Shown in pieces: positions 51,906 through 60,227 of a stretch of 64,000 bases of DNA; positions within the stretch are counted from its first letter, which is position 1, and each line of letters starts with the position of its first letter. Source of the stretch: Hymenobacter norwichensis DSM 15439 (GTDB lineage: Bacteria > Bacteroidota > Bacteroidia > Cytophagales > Hymenobacteraceae); assembly GCF_000420705.1 (NCBI RefSeq), contig NZ_ATVL01000007.1, positions 620,001 to 684,000 of the forward strand. The letters are read 5' to 3'. The notes under the pieces are model-generated. The model was not told where the DNA came from, did no database searches, and saw only the letters and a program-made list of their open reading frames with translations. Position numbers and translations under genes: made by a program.

Positions 51906-52436
51906 TTTGCCAGGTATGCCGGCACCACCATCGGGGCGCAGGGCGCTGAACTCGTCGGGGTTGTCGTTGCTGCCGTCGTTGGGGTTACGGCGCTCCGAAT
52001 CGGCAGTTTCTTCTTCCGAGCCCGTGCTTTTGTTGGCCGGCTCGTTGGTGGCCCAGTTGCGAGTACCGCCGCCGTAGCGTGGGTCGTCTTTGGCCCAGCC
52101 TTCGCGCTGGTCGCGGTACTCTTCGTCTTCCACGTTGCGCACCTCAGTTGGGTTAAGGTTTTGGGGCACGCTGCCACGCTGGTTTGGGTCGACGGTGCTA
52201 GGAGCCGCTTCCCCATCGGGGTTGGTGCCAGCGGGGCGGTCGGACTGCTGGTTGGTAGGCTGTCCCGCTACGTGGCCGAAGTCGCCGTAGTTGGGCGTAT
52301 TGGAGTGGCCGGAGGTAGGGGCGGGGCTGTTATCGTGCGTGCCCCGCTCGATATTTTCGGGGTTCTTGTTGGGCACATCGTTGAAGTCGTCGGAGTTGAA
52401 TGGGCTGTTGCCGTCGGAAGCGGGAGTGGTATTCAT
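51903..52436 (-). CDS. Disordered polar protein
   Basis: 177 residues from the ATG at 52436; the frame is open to 52496. Very rich in Asn, Asp, Pro, Gly, Ser and Glu, without hydrophobic segments. Recognisable stretches: FNDVPNKNPENIERGTHD, EEYRDQREGWAKDDPRYGGG, SERRNPNDGSNDNPDEF. The NPxxIERGTHD and YRDQREGW blocks may be short binding motifs. Not recognised. Shares composition and context with the 89-residue neighbour. Confidence 0.6.
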   Translation of the reverse strand: MNTTPASDGNSPFNSDDFNDVPNKNPENIERGTHDNSPAPTSGHSNTPNYGDFGHVAGQPTNQQSDRPAGTNPDGEAAPSTVDPNQRGSVPQNLNPTEVRNVEDEEYRDQREGWAKDDPRYGGGTRNWATNEPANKSTGSEEETADSERRNPNDGSNDNPDEFSALRPDGGAGIPGK

Positions 52437-52648
52437 CGGGAAAAGCTGAAAGATGAGGGGGTAGGAAGGGAGAGGGGCGCAGGCCCCGAACTGCATACGC
52501 AGGCTGGGCAGTGCACGGTTAGGCTGGAAGCGAAAAAGTTGATTGATGATTGTTGTGGGATTGATAATTGAATTGGCCTTATCACTCGTACACCCTTGAT
52601 TATTGCACCTTCAGCAATCAACCATTCCACCATCAGCAAGTCAATTTC

Positions 52649-52927
52649 ATGTCCGTTTCCATTCAGCACCATCCCGAAGACCAAGAATTTGTGGCCACCG
52701 TTGATGGCTACGAGGCCGAGCTAGCCTACAGTCAACCTGCTCCTGATACCATCGACTTTGCCCACACATTTGTTGACGAAGCCCTGCGTGGCAAAGGCGT
52801 GGGAGAGGCACTAGCTAAGGAAGGCCTTGCCTACGCCCGCGAGAAAAATTTGCGCGTGAAAACCAGCTGCGAGTTTATGGCTGGCTTCGTGCAGCGCCAC
52901 CCCGAGTACCAGGACTTGTTGGCGTAG
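52649..52927 (+). CDS. Small GNAT-fold N-acetyltransferase (YjdJ-like)
   Basis: 92 residues from the ATG at 52649. Minimal acetyl-CoA-binding fold: FVATVDGYEAELAYSQ, IDFAHTFVDEALRGKGVGEALAKEGLAYAREK with the R-G-K-G-V-G pyrophosphate loop, then KTSCEFMAGFVQRHPEYQDLL. This matches the small Acetyltransf_CG family whose members use a conserved cysteine (here in KTSCEF). Substrate unknown. Ends before a shared terminator. Confidence 0.88.
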   Translation: MSVSIQHHPEDQEFVATVDGYEAELAYSQPAPDTIDFAHTFVDEALRGKGVGEALAKEGLAYAREKNLRVKTSCEFMAGFVQRHPEYQDLLA

Positions 52928-52966
52928 CGGCAGATACCGCAATAGCTTGGATAGCAGCTCCCAACA

Positions 52967-53004
52967 AAAAGCCCCGGCTTCCTGCTCAGGAAACCGGGGC
53001 TTTT
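52967..53004. terminator. Bidirectional terminator between GNAT gene and endonuclease I gene
   Basis: AAAAGCCCCGG (52967-52977) and CCGGGGCTTTT (52994-53004), with an inner TTCCT/AGGAA stem. Confidence 0.85.
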
Positions 53005-53022
53005 CAATGTGTGCTCGATGAA

Positions 53023-55347
53023 TTAAGGCTGCACGGCCACGCGGCTGGTGTAGCGCACGCCGTTCACCGTCACGCGCAACGAGTACAGGCCGGTGGACAA
53101 ATTGCGCACGTCCAAGGTGGCTGTATCGGCGCCGGTTAGGGGTTGCTGTTGAGAAAGCACTTCCTGCCCCAGCGCGTTGTAGAGGCGAATATCGGCGGAA
53201 TGGCGGCCAACCAAACCAGGAACTTGCACCTGCACGGCAGTGGCCGCTGGGTTGGGGTACACAGCCAAGCCGGTATTGATAGGCGCGTTTTTGGTGGTAG
53301 AGTTCACCACGCAAGCCGTGCTGATATGGCTGCCAATGTTGGTGTACACATCAGTGCCGAGAGCCTGCCAAGTAGCAGCGGCGGTGCTCCAGCGCACTTC
53401 GCCCCGCGACACCGTAGGCCGGCGAATCAAGGTGTTGTTGAGCGTTGAGCCACCCGGAATTAGCCAAGCATTGCCAGCAGGCGTTTGACCTGGTACGCCA
53501 ATAACATCAAGGGTATCAGTGCCATCAAACAGCACCAACGAGTGCGGGCCGTTGAAGAAGCAAACGCTGGAAATCAAATCGGCCTGGGCCTGCACTATTG
53601 GTGAGGCTACACCCGTATTGGCAATAACATACACGTCGCCGGGGGCTAGCGTACCGCTCAGGGTGACTGTAGTAGTGGGCGTGCTGGCGCCGGGCGCAAA
53701 CAACGATACCCGGATGTCGCTCAGGCTGATAGGGGCGGGGCTAGGGTTGTAAATCTCCAGCGCCTTGGTGTTACCCACTGAGCCTTCCACGTATTCCGAG
53801 AAGTACGGGTCGGTGCAGGGAGAGCCGGCCGGGGCTTGGTCGTCGTTGAGGATGGTGAGTGTGTGCGTAGCCGGAGTGGCTAGCAGAACTGCCGTGTTGC
53901 TGGGTGTGCCAAAGCGCAGTCGAACCGTTTCGTTGGGTTCGGGGGTGGTGTCACCGGTAATAATTACTGTTACAATGCCGGTTTGTACGCCGCTATTCGC
54001 CGCAAAGGTCAGGGCGCTGGTATTGAGCAAGTAATCAGCTGCGGTAGCCGTCGTATTGGCGGCATCTACGGTAATTGGCACTGTTACGCCGCCAGCCGGA
54101 ATGTTGGTGGCCGTTACGTTCACCGTGTAAGTGGTAGTACCGGCGTTGCCTTCCGCAATCGAGCCCGAAACTGCCGCGAAACGTACTGAAGGCGGCGTGC
54201 CGTCGTCGTTGGTGATGGTGAGTTCGTGGGCAGCCGGCCCCCCAATGGCGCCGCCACTGCTTGCATTCCGCAGGGTTAGCACCACTGTTTCATCGGCTTC
54301 AGGAGTGGTGTCGCCATTCACTGTTACCGTCACCGTCTGGCTGGTTTGGCCGGGCGCGAAGGTCAAAGTCTGGGGCGAAGAAAAAGAGAAATCGGTAGGA
54401 GAAGTGGCCGTAGAGCTGGCTGCATCAAGGCCTACTTGCACCGTGAGGGCCGTAGTAGCAGCACCCGTGAGCGTAACGGTGGCGGTGTAGGTACTGGTGC
54501 CGGTGTTGCCTTCTGTAATGCTGCCAGTAGCTGTAGCAAACGAGAAGGTAGGCAGTACCTGGAACCCGAAGGCGCGTCCCACAAGGTCGGGGTAGGCAAT
54601 GTAGGGGTTGAAGTTGCCCTGGCTTTTGGCGGTGCGCCGGTTCCGTTCCCGCTCCCGGGCGTCCACCGGGTCGGCGAGGTGCCACTGGTAGAGGGTATTC
54701 ACATCGGCCAGGGCCGTAATGGTGTCTTTGCCAGCATCGAAGGCCTGGCCCTGGTGCATGGTATAGAAGTAGAACGCCGCCCGCGCCAGGTTGCCCTTAT
54801 GGTCTTCGCGGGGCTCGAACTGGGTGTTGGTGTCCTCGCTGTACTCGTTGATGTTACTGGTCGGGATGGTGCTCTGGCTTTGGGTGCCGCGCATCCATTT
54901 CAGCGTTTGCGCATCCGGAATCTCAGCAAATGGGTCGGAGCCCCGGTCAGAGTTCCAGGTGATATAGGTCGGGAACAGGTGGTGAATGTCGGAGCGCATC
55001 CGCACCGTTTCGTTGAACCACGACTGCGGAATAGTATGCTCACAGTTGATTTGGTTGACTACGGTGGTACTGGTGCTCACCGAGTCCAGCGGGGTAGTTT
55101 CGGGGTAGCCCGAGTACACGCACACCACGCTGCCGTTCTGGTTGTCGATGTAGTTGTACATCTTGCCGCGAGCCACGTTGTAGCTCAGCACCGTGCGGCG
55201 GCCATCATACCAGTTCTGGCGCAGCCATACTTTCAGGGCTTGGCCCTGGAGCGAAACGGGTGGAGCCGGCGGCAGTACCTGGGCCGAAGCGGCAAGGCTG
55301 CATACCGTCAGTGCTGCCCCCAGTATTCGAGCGAAAAAGTGTTTCAT
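53023..55347 (-). CDS. Secreted endonuclease I with Calx-beta, lamin-tail-like and T9SS domains
   Basis: 774 residues from the ATG at 55347. Signal peptide to about 22. Endonuclease I domain (about 40-275): YNVARGKMYNYID, the His-Me finger CEHTIPQSWF (H104), SDIHHLFPTYITWNSDRG and the EDHKGNLARAAFYFYT block with an N that completes the metal site. Two Calx-beta repeats follow (GSITEGNTGTSTYT and GSITEGNAGTTTYT types, each ending with ITNDDG or ILNDDQ), then a lamin-tail-like domain (FSEYVEGSVGNTKALEIYNPS) and a T9SS type A domain (LAVYPNPAATAVQVQVPG to VAVQP). Extracellular nuclease, probably for DNA scavenging. Confidence 0.92.
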   Translation of the reverse strand: MKHFFARILGAALTVCSLAASAQVLPPAPPVSLQGQALKVWLRQNWYDGRRTVLSYNVARGKMYNYIDNQNGSVVCVYSGYPETTPLDSVSTSTTVVNQINCEHTIPQSWFNETVRMRSDIHHLFPTYITWNSDRGSDPFAEIPDAQTLKWMRGTQSQSTIPTSNINEYSEDTNTQFEPREDHKGNLARAAFYFYTMHQGQAFDAGKDTITALADVNTLYQWHLADPVDARERERNRRTAKSQGNFNPYIAYPDLVGRAFGFQVLPTFSFATATGSITEGNTGTSTYTATVTLTGAATTALTVQVGLDAASSTATSPTDFSFSSPQTLTFAPGQTSQTVTVTVNGDTTPEADETVVLTLRNASSGGAIGGPAAHELTITNDDGTPPSVRFAAVSGSIAEGNAGTTTYTVNVTATNIPAGGVTVPITVDAANTTATAADYLLNTSALTFAANSGVQTGIVTVIITGDTTPEPNETVRLRFGTPSNTAVLLATPATHTLTILNDDQAPAGSPCTDPYFSEYVEGSVGNTKALEIYNPSPAPISLSDIRVSLFAPGASTPTTTVTLSGTLAPGDVYVIANTGVASPIVQAQADLISSVCFFNGPHSLVLFDGTDTLDVIGVPGQTPAGNAWLIPGGSTLNNTLIRRPTVSRGEVRWSTAAATWQALGTDVYTNIGSHISTACVVNSTTKNAPINTGLAVYPNPAATAVQVQVPGLVGRHSADIRLYNALGQEVLSQQQPLTGADTATLDVRNLSTGLYSLRVTVNGVRYTSRVAVQP

Positions 55348-55489
55348 CAGCAAAAGCAATAGGTAAGAAAAACGTTGTTAAAGGTCGGGATTATGCCGCA
55401 ATGGTTGGATGATTAGCGGGATAAATGGTAGTCATTAAGGATGCCTTAGAAATTGGCTGCTCTCAGTTGCTTGCCACCCAACACATGAA

Positions 55490-55522
55490 AAAGGGTCCGC
55501 TTCATAAAGAAACGGACCCTTT
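55490..55522 (-). terminator. Terminator after the fasciclin gene
   Basis: AAAGGGTCCG (55490-55499) and CGGACCCTTT (55513-55522), ten perfect pairs, 13-base loop; T-run on the minus strand. Octamer-like repeats (TCAATAAT, TTAACAAT, TCAGCAAT) lie between it and the fasciclin stop. Confidence 0.7.
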
Positions 55523-55572
55523 CAAGGCTGGTTGCTGAACGCTCAATAATTTAACAATTCAGCAATTCAACT

Positions 55573-56313
55573 CTATTTAGATGGCATCAGCACCGCGTCG
55601 ATTACGTGCGTTACGCCGTTGCTCGATACCACGTTGGGGATGGTAACGTTGGCCGTGCCGCCTTTAGAGTCGTGCAGCATCACTTTGCCGCCTTTGGCCA
55701 TTACGGTCAGGGTTTCGCCTTCCACGGTGGTCAGCGTCTGGCCGTCTTTGAGGTCAGCGGCCATCAGGCGGCCGGGTACCACATGGTAGGTCAGGATGGT
55801 GGTCAGCTTCTGCTTGTTTTCGGGCATCACCAGCGTGTTCACGGTACCAGCGGGCAGTTTCTCAAACGCAGCATTGGTAGGGGCAAATACCGTGAAAGGA
55901 CCTGCGCCTTTCAGTGTTTCCACCAAGCCACCGGCTTTCACGGCGGCTACCAGCGTGGTGTGTTCCGATGAGCCCACGGCATTGTCTACAATGTCTTTGT
56001 CGGGCGTCATCATGGCCCCACCTACCATCACGCCGCCGGCTGCGTCGGTGCTGGTCATCTGCATGTTTTTCATGTCCTTGCCTTCGCGGGGCTTGGTGGT
56101 AGCTTTCATTTTGCTACCGTCTTTGGCCTTGCCTTTAAGCTTGGTTTTGCCATCGTCGGCGACCTTGGTTTTGGTCATCATTTCGCCGTCTTTGGTCTTG
56201 GTTTTTTCGTCGTCCGATTTGGTTTTCATCGAGCTTTGGGCCTGCGAGGTAGCGGCACTACCAAAAGAGAAAGCCAGCGTGAGGGCCGTAACGGAGAGGA
56301 GGTTCTTAAGCAT
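55573..56313 (-). CDS. Secreted fasciclin-domain protein
   Basis: 246 residues. Signal peptide 1-26 (ends TSQAQ), a Lys/Asp/Thr-rich linker to about 95 with repeated KTK and KDG motifs, then one FAS1 domain (about 105-246) with H1 motif GPFTVFAPTNAAFEKL and H2-like YHVVPGRLMAADLKDGQTLTT, ending GVTHVIDAVLMP. FAS1 domains mediate adhesion. The basic linker could bind wall polymers or nucleic acids. Extracytoplasmic. Confidence 0.92.
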   Translation of the reverse strand: MLKNLLSVTALTLAFSFGSAATSQAQSSMKTKSDDEKTKTKDGEMMTKTKVADDGKTKLKGKAKDGSKMKATTKPREGKDMKNMQMTSTDAAGGVMVGGAMMTPDKDIVDNAVGSSEHTTLVAAVKAGGLVETLKGAGPFTVFAPTNAAFEKLPAGTVNTLVMPENKQKLTTILTYHVVPGRLMAADLKDGQTLTTVEGETLTVMAKGGKVMLHDSKGGTANVTIPNVVSSNGVTHVIDAVLMPSK

Positions 56314-56436
56314 GAGAGAGAAGATTAGTAGGAACAGTCAACATATTGTCGGAAGCCTATACGGGCTAAACCCAACAATAGATTTAGCCAAGGCTTTCTT
56401 GTTTCTACATCAGTTTCTGGCAGCTCTCTGTTTGCC

Positions 56437-57471
56437 CTACGCTTGGTTCGGCTTCGTGCCCGACGAGCCGCGCACCATCAAATCAGGCTGCAATACCACC
56501 CGGCGCGGTGAAAACAGGCCGTCATTTTCTTCGCGCATCTCCAAAAACAGTCGTACGGCGGCCTGCCCCATCTGCTCACAGCGCTGGTCTACCGACGTGA
56601 GCAGCGGGTCGGTGAAGGAGGTGAACGTCTCGTTGCTGAAGCCCACCAGCGCCATATCCTGCGGTACGCGCACACCACGTTGCTTTAGTAGCTGCAAGGC
56701 CCCCACCACCGAAAAGTCGCTGGATGAAAACACGGCATCGGGTGGCTCGGGCAAGCTCAGCAGGTAGTCGATGCCCCGCTCGCCATCTTCCAGAGTCATG
56801 TCACAATTGAAAATCAGCTCTTCTACCACTGGCAAACCGTACTCGTGCAAGGCGTCGAGGTAGCCCTGGCGGCGGTTTTTGTAGATGTTGAGGTGTTGCG
56901 GGCCGCAGAAATGGGCTATGCGCCGGTAGCCCCGTTCCAGCAGGTGCTTGGTAGCCTGGTAGCCACCCTCCCGGTCGTCAATCACCACGGCACTCACATC
57001 AAGCCCATCCAGAACCCGATCAAAAAACACCAGCGGAATCTGCTGCATCCTCACCTTCTCGAAGTGCGTGAACGTGCGCGTAGTGCGGGCCAACGATACC
57101 AAAATACCTTCTACCTGCGCATTAAGCAGGGTTTCGATGTTTTTCTGCTCGTGCACTACGTCTTCGTTGGACTGGCAGATCAGCACATTGTAGCCAGCCT
57201 TGGCGGCCACGGCCTCAATGCCTTTCACCACCATCGTAAAGAAGTGCCCATCGATGTGCGGTACTATCACGCCCAACAGATTGCTGCGGCCTTTGCGTAA
57301 CCCCGCCGCCATATGGTTGGGCTGGTAATGCAGGGCCTTGGCAAGTTTCCAGACCTTCTTCTTAGTGGCGTCGCTGATGCTGGGATGGTCGGCGAGGGCG
57401 CGCGAAACCGTGGAAATGGAAATGCCGAGCTGCTGGGCTAGGTCGGAAATGGAAGTACGGGTGCGGGCCAC
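56437..57471 (-). CDS. LacI-family transcriptional regulator
   Basis: 344 residues from GTG 57471 (VARTRTSISDLAQQLG); the frame is open upstream but that part is not LacI-like. HTH about residues 7-26 (ISDLAQQLGISISTVSRAL) with hinge helix NHMAAGLRKGRSN, then a periplasmic-binding-protein-like effector domain (LLGVIVPHIDGHFFTMVVKG, LVFFDRVLDG, DAVFSSSDFSVVGALQLL, LTSVDQRCEQMGQAAV). It probably binds operators of type NCAAACGTTTGN, several of which lie in its own and neighbouring upstream regions, so it likely represses itself and the adjacent sugar genes. Effector sugar unknown, perhaps galactose or a galactoside. Confidence 0.92.
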   Translation of the reverse strand: MARTRTSISDLAQQLGISISTVSRALADHPSISDATKKKVWKLAKALHYQPNHMAAGLRKGRSNLLGVIVPHIDGHFFTMVVKGIEAVAAKAGYNVLICQSNEDVVHEQKNIETLLNAQVEGILVSLARTTRTFTHFEKVRMQQIPLVFFDRVLDGLDVSAVVIDDREGGYQATKHLLERGYRRIAHFCGPQHLNIYKNRRQGYLDALHEYGLPVVEELIFNCDMTLEDGERGIDYLLSLPEPPDAVFSSSDFSVVGALQLLKQRGVRVPQDMALVGFSNETFTSFTDPLLTSVDQRCEQMGQAAVRLFLEMREENDGLFSPRRVVLQPDLMVRGSSGTKPNQA

Positions 57472-57530
57472 GAATGAATCTGGTTGAGTAAGATAGGACT
57501 GGTAAGGTAGCCTAGGCTCTGCAAGTTTGC

Positions 57531-57542
57531 GCAAAGATTTGC
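57531..57542. promoter_or_regulatory. LacI-type operator O1 upstream of lacI gene
   Basis: GCAAAGATTTGC, palindromic except for the centre, 60 bases before the lacI start. TTTGCGCAAA overlaps it at 57526-57535. Confidence 0.55.
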
Positions 57543-57607
57543 ATAAAAACAGCCCGCTGTGGAATACCAGACCAGCGAAAAGCACCCAGAATGCATACCA
57601 GATGCAC

Positions 57608-57619
57608 ACAAACGTTTGT
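57608..57619. promoter_or_regulatory. LacI-type operator O2 between lacI and glycosidase genes
   Basis: ACAAACGTTTGT, perfect palindrome with the central CG typical of LacI-family sites, 67 bases before the glycosidase start. Confidence 0.6.
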
Positions 57620-57686
57620 ATAGCCAGTTTCTTTCTTCGTTCTTGGCTCGTCTAAGCTCCCGCATACCAACTCCCACTCATCAGTT

Positions 57687-58778
57687 ATGAAAAAACTACT
57701 GCTCTTTCTGCTCCTACTTTCTTTTGGGGGCACCACCCATGCGCAAAAGGCGAAAACCAGAACCAAGGTCACTGCCCAACCTGCCGCCGGCCAAGTCTGG
57801 ACGCCGGCCAAGGCCTGGGCTTGGTATCGGGCGCATCCGTGGATGTCGGGCGCCAACTTCATCCCAAGCACTGCCATCAACCAGCTGGAAATGTGGCAGG
57901 CCAACACCTTCGACCCCACCACCATCGACCGGGAGCTGGGCTGGGCCGAGGGCATCGGGTTCAATACCATGCGCGTGTTTCTACACAGCAAAGCCTGGCA
58001 GCAAGACCCCAGCGGCTTCAAGCAGCGCCTGAACACCTACCTAGGCATTGCCGACAAGCACCACATCCAAACAATCTTCGTGTTCTTTGATGACTGCTGG
58101 AACAAGGAAAGCAAGCCCGGCCTCCAGCCCGCACCTAAAATTGGCATCCACAACTCCGGCTGGCTGCAAGACCCCGGCGACCCCGCCTCTCGCGACTCCA
58201 CCACCTTCGTGCAACTCAAGCCCTACGTGCAGGACGTACTCACCAGCTTCAAAACCGATAAGCGGATTCTGCTCTGGGACTTGTTCAACGAACCCGGCAA
58301 CTCCGGCAAGCTGGCTACCTCGCTGCCACTGGTACGCAACGTGTTCAGCTGGGCCCGCGCCGTAAACCCCGACCAGCCGCTGAGTGTGGGCCTCTGGGCC
58401 TGGGACTTCGAGGCGCTGAATACGTTTCAGGCGCGCAATTCTGATGTTATCACCTACCACAACTACGAGGAGGCTCCTATGCATCAGCGCCTAATCGAGC
58501 TGCTCGAAACCCACGGCCGCCCACTCATTTGCACTGAGTACATGGCCCGTACCCGCAACAGCCGCTTCGCCAACATTATGCCGCTGCTCAAAAAGCAAAA
58601 CGTAGGGGCCATCAACTGGGGCCTGGTCGATGGCAAAACCAACACCAAATACGCCTGGGATACCCCACTAGCCGACGGCAGTGAGCCAATCGAGTGGTTC
58701 CACGAAGTATTCCACAAAGACGGCACGCCCTACCGCCAGGACGAAACCAACCTGATTAAGAAGCTAAATGGGAAGTAG
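57687..58778 (+). CDS. Secreted glycoside hydrolase (clan GH-A, GH5-like)
   Basis: 363 residues. Signal peptide 1-19 (ends GTTHAQ). TIM-barrel glycosidase: acid/base E202 in WDLFNEPGN and nucleophile E284 in ICTEYMAR, with HNYE (near 258) and WGLVDGKTNT as further active-site positions. Such proteins are variously called cellulase or beta-xylanase in databases; the true substrate may be a beta-linked galactan, mannan or xylan. Divergent from the LacI gene with an operator between, and followed by gal genes, so a galactose-containing glycan is plausible. Periplasmic or secreted. Confidence 0.85.
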   Translation: MKKLLLFLLLLSFGGTTHAQKAKTRTKVTAQPAAGQVWTPAKAWAWYRAHPWMSGANFIPSTAINQLEMWQANTFDPTTIDRELGWAEGIGFNTMRVFLHSKAWQQDPSGFKQRLNTYLGIADKHHIQTIFVFFDDCWNKESKPGLQPAPKIGIHNSGWLQDPGDPASRDSTTFVQLKPYVQDVLTSFKTDKRILLWDLFNEPGNSGKLATSLPLVRNVFSWARAVNPDQPLSVGLWAWDFEALNTFQARNSDVITYHNYEEAPMHQRLIELLETHGRPLICTEYMARTRNSRFANIMPLLKKQNVGAINWGLVDGKTNTKYAWDTPLADGSEPIEWFHEVFHKDGTPYRQDETNLIKKLNGK

Positions 58779-58880
58779 TGTTGGTGCTTGGGTAATGTCC
58801 TGCCGCCACAGTAGGGATGTAATAACCTGAGCTTTCCTTGCATTAGAAAGACATTCGTACCCGAGAAAGTATCATCTAAA

Positions 58881-58977
58881 CGTCATGCAGAGGCGCAGCC
58901 GAAGCATTTCGCTCGAACCTTGAATTAGTAACCCTTCATCAGCACGCGAGATGCTTCGGCTGCGCTTCTGCATGACG
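58881..58977. repeat. ~100-bp palindromic repeat, copy 1
   Basis: Arms 58881-58912 and 58946-58977 match at 30 of 32 positions, starting CGTCATGCAGAGGCGCAGC. Same family as the copy at 63456-63558. Confidence 0.8.
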
Positions 58978-59008
58978 GCCTGTTGTGTTTTTTAGGAAAT
59001 TTCTGTGC

Positions 59009-59054
59009 GCAACAAAAAGGCTCCATTCCTGACGGGATGGAGCCTTTTTGTTGC
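59009..59054. terminator. Terminator between glycosidase and galT
   Basis: GCAACAAAAAGGCTCCAT (59009-59026) pairs with ATGGAGCCTTTTTGTTGC (59037-59054), 18 pairs. Bidirectional. Confidence 0.88.
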
Positions 59055-59069
59055 CGTTAGAAGCAAAAT

Positions 59070-60122
59070 CTAGTCGTTGACGTGCTTGTAATGCACGTCC
59101 GACTGAATGCGGAGTCGTTCAGCGGCAAACTCCGGGGTTACGTCGCGCTGGGGGTTGCCTAGCATTTCGTAGCCGACCATGAACTTGCGCACCGTAGCTG
59201 AGCGCAGCAGCGGCGGGAAGAAGTGCATGTGGAAGTGCCAGCTTTCGTGCGCCTGCCCGTCGGTGGGGCGCTGGTGCAGCCCGGCCGAATAGGGAAAGGA
59301 TATTTCGAACAGGTTGTCGTAGCGGATAGTGAGCTGGCGCAGAATGTCGGCCAGGGCATCTTTCTCGGCATCGGTGAGTTGGGTGATGTCCTGTACGTGG
59401 CGGCGCGGTACCAGCAGCGTCTCGTAAGGCCATACTGCCCAAAACGGCACTACTACCACGAAATGCTCGTTTTCAACTACTACACGGGTCTTTTCCTTGG
59501 TCTCGATTTCCAGGTAGTCGGAGAGCAGGCTGCGGCCGTGCTCGGCGAAGTAGGCGGCCTGTTGCACGGTTTCTTTGGCAGGTTCTACCGGTACGGTACG
59601 CTGAGCCCAAATCTGGCCGTGCGGGTGCGGGTTGCTGGCCCCCATGGCCTGGCCCTTGTTTTCGAAAATCTGCACGTAGTTGATGTCGGGCCGGTCACCT
59701 AGCTCTTTGTATTGCTGGATCCACACGTCCACCACCCCCCGGATTTCATCGGGTGTCATTTCCGGCAGCGTCAGGTCGTGGCGCGGCGAAAAGCAGATAA
59801 CGCGCCCTACGCCCGACTCCGACTCGGCCCGGAGCAAGCCGCCCACGTTCATGCTGCCCACAGGCACGTCGGGCATGAGGGCCGCAAAGTCGTTGTCGAA
59901 TACAAACGTGCCTTCGTAGGCCGGATTCACGGAGCCGTTGGCGCGGGTGTTGCCGGGGCAGAGGTAGCAGGTAGGGTCGTAGGTGGGGCGCTCTTCCGCT
60001 GCCGTTTTCTCCTGCTGACCCTGCCAGGGCCGCTTAGAGCGGTGCGGCGACACCAGAATCCATTCGCCGGAAAGCGGGTTGTAGCGGCGGTGCGGGTGCT
60101 CGGCGCTGTCGAATTCAGCCAT
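59070..60122 (-). CDS. galT: Galactose-1-phosphate uridylyltransferase
   Basis: 350 residues. Leloir pathway: exchanges UMP between UDP-glucose and galactose-1-phosphate. Catalytic HPH motif in [13 protein letters not shown] with the nucleophile H168; zinc cysteines C52 and C55 (CYLCPGN); late [13 protein letters not shown]. Start ATG 60122. It follows galK on the same strand after a 102-base heptamer spacer, so galK and galT form one operon. Cytoplasmic. Confidence 0.96.
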   Translation of the reverse strand: MAEFDSAEHPHRRYNPLSGEWILVSPHRSKRPWQGQQEKTAAEERPTYDPTCYLCPGNTRANGSVNPAYEGTFVFDNDFAALMPDVPVGSMNVGGLLRAESESGVGRVICFSPRHDLTLPEMTPDEIRGVVDVWIQQYKELGDRPDINYVQIFENKGQAMGASNPHPHGQIWAQRTVPVEPAKETVQQAAYFAEHGRSLLSDYLEIETKEKTRVVVENEHFVVVVPFWAVWPYETLLVPRRHVQDITQLTDAEKDALADILRQLTIRYDNLFEISFPYSAGLHQRPTDGQAHESWHFHMHFFPPLLRSATVRKFMVGYEMLGNPQRDVTPEFAAERLRIQSDVHYKHVND

Positions 60123-60132
60123 TGTGTTCAGT

Positions 60133-60227
60133 TGTTAATTGCTAGTTGTTGGTTGCTAGTTGGTGGTTGTTAGTGGTTAGTTGATACTCTGTTCAGCCGA
60201 CCAATAACAACCATAAACCAACAACTA
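60133..60227. repeat. Inverted heptamer spacer in the galK-galT operon
   Basis: Left 60133-60188: TGTTAAT, TGCTAGT, TGTTGGT, TGCTAGT, TGGTGGT, TGTTAGT, GGTTAGT, TGATACT. Right 60200-60227: ACCAATA, ACAACCA, TAAACCA, ACAACTA. galK's stop TAG is in the last unit; galT starts 11 bases past the first. Confidence 0.75.

Noticed and set aside
54346..55362. 338-codon plus-strand frame over the endonuclease I gene
   Set aside because: Antisense shadow; no signal, motif or promoter.
55796..56767. 323-codon plus-strand frame spanning fasciclin and lacI genes
   Set aside because: Crosses the ends of two well-supported genes on the other strand; Ser/Ala/Pro-rich artefact.
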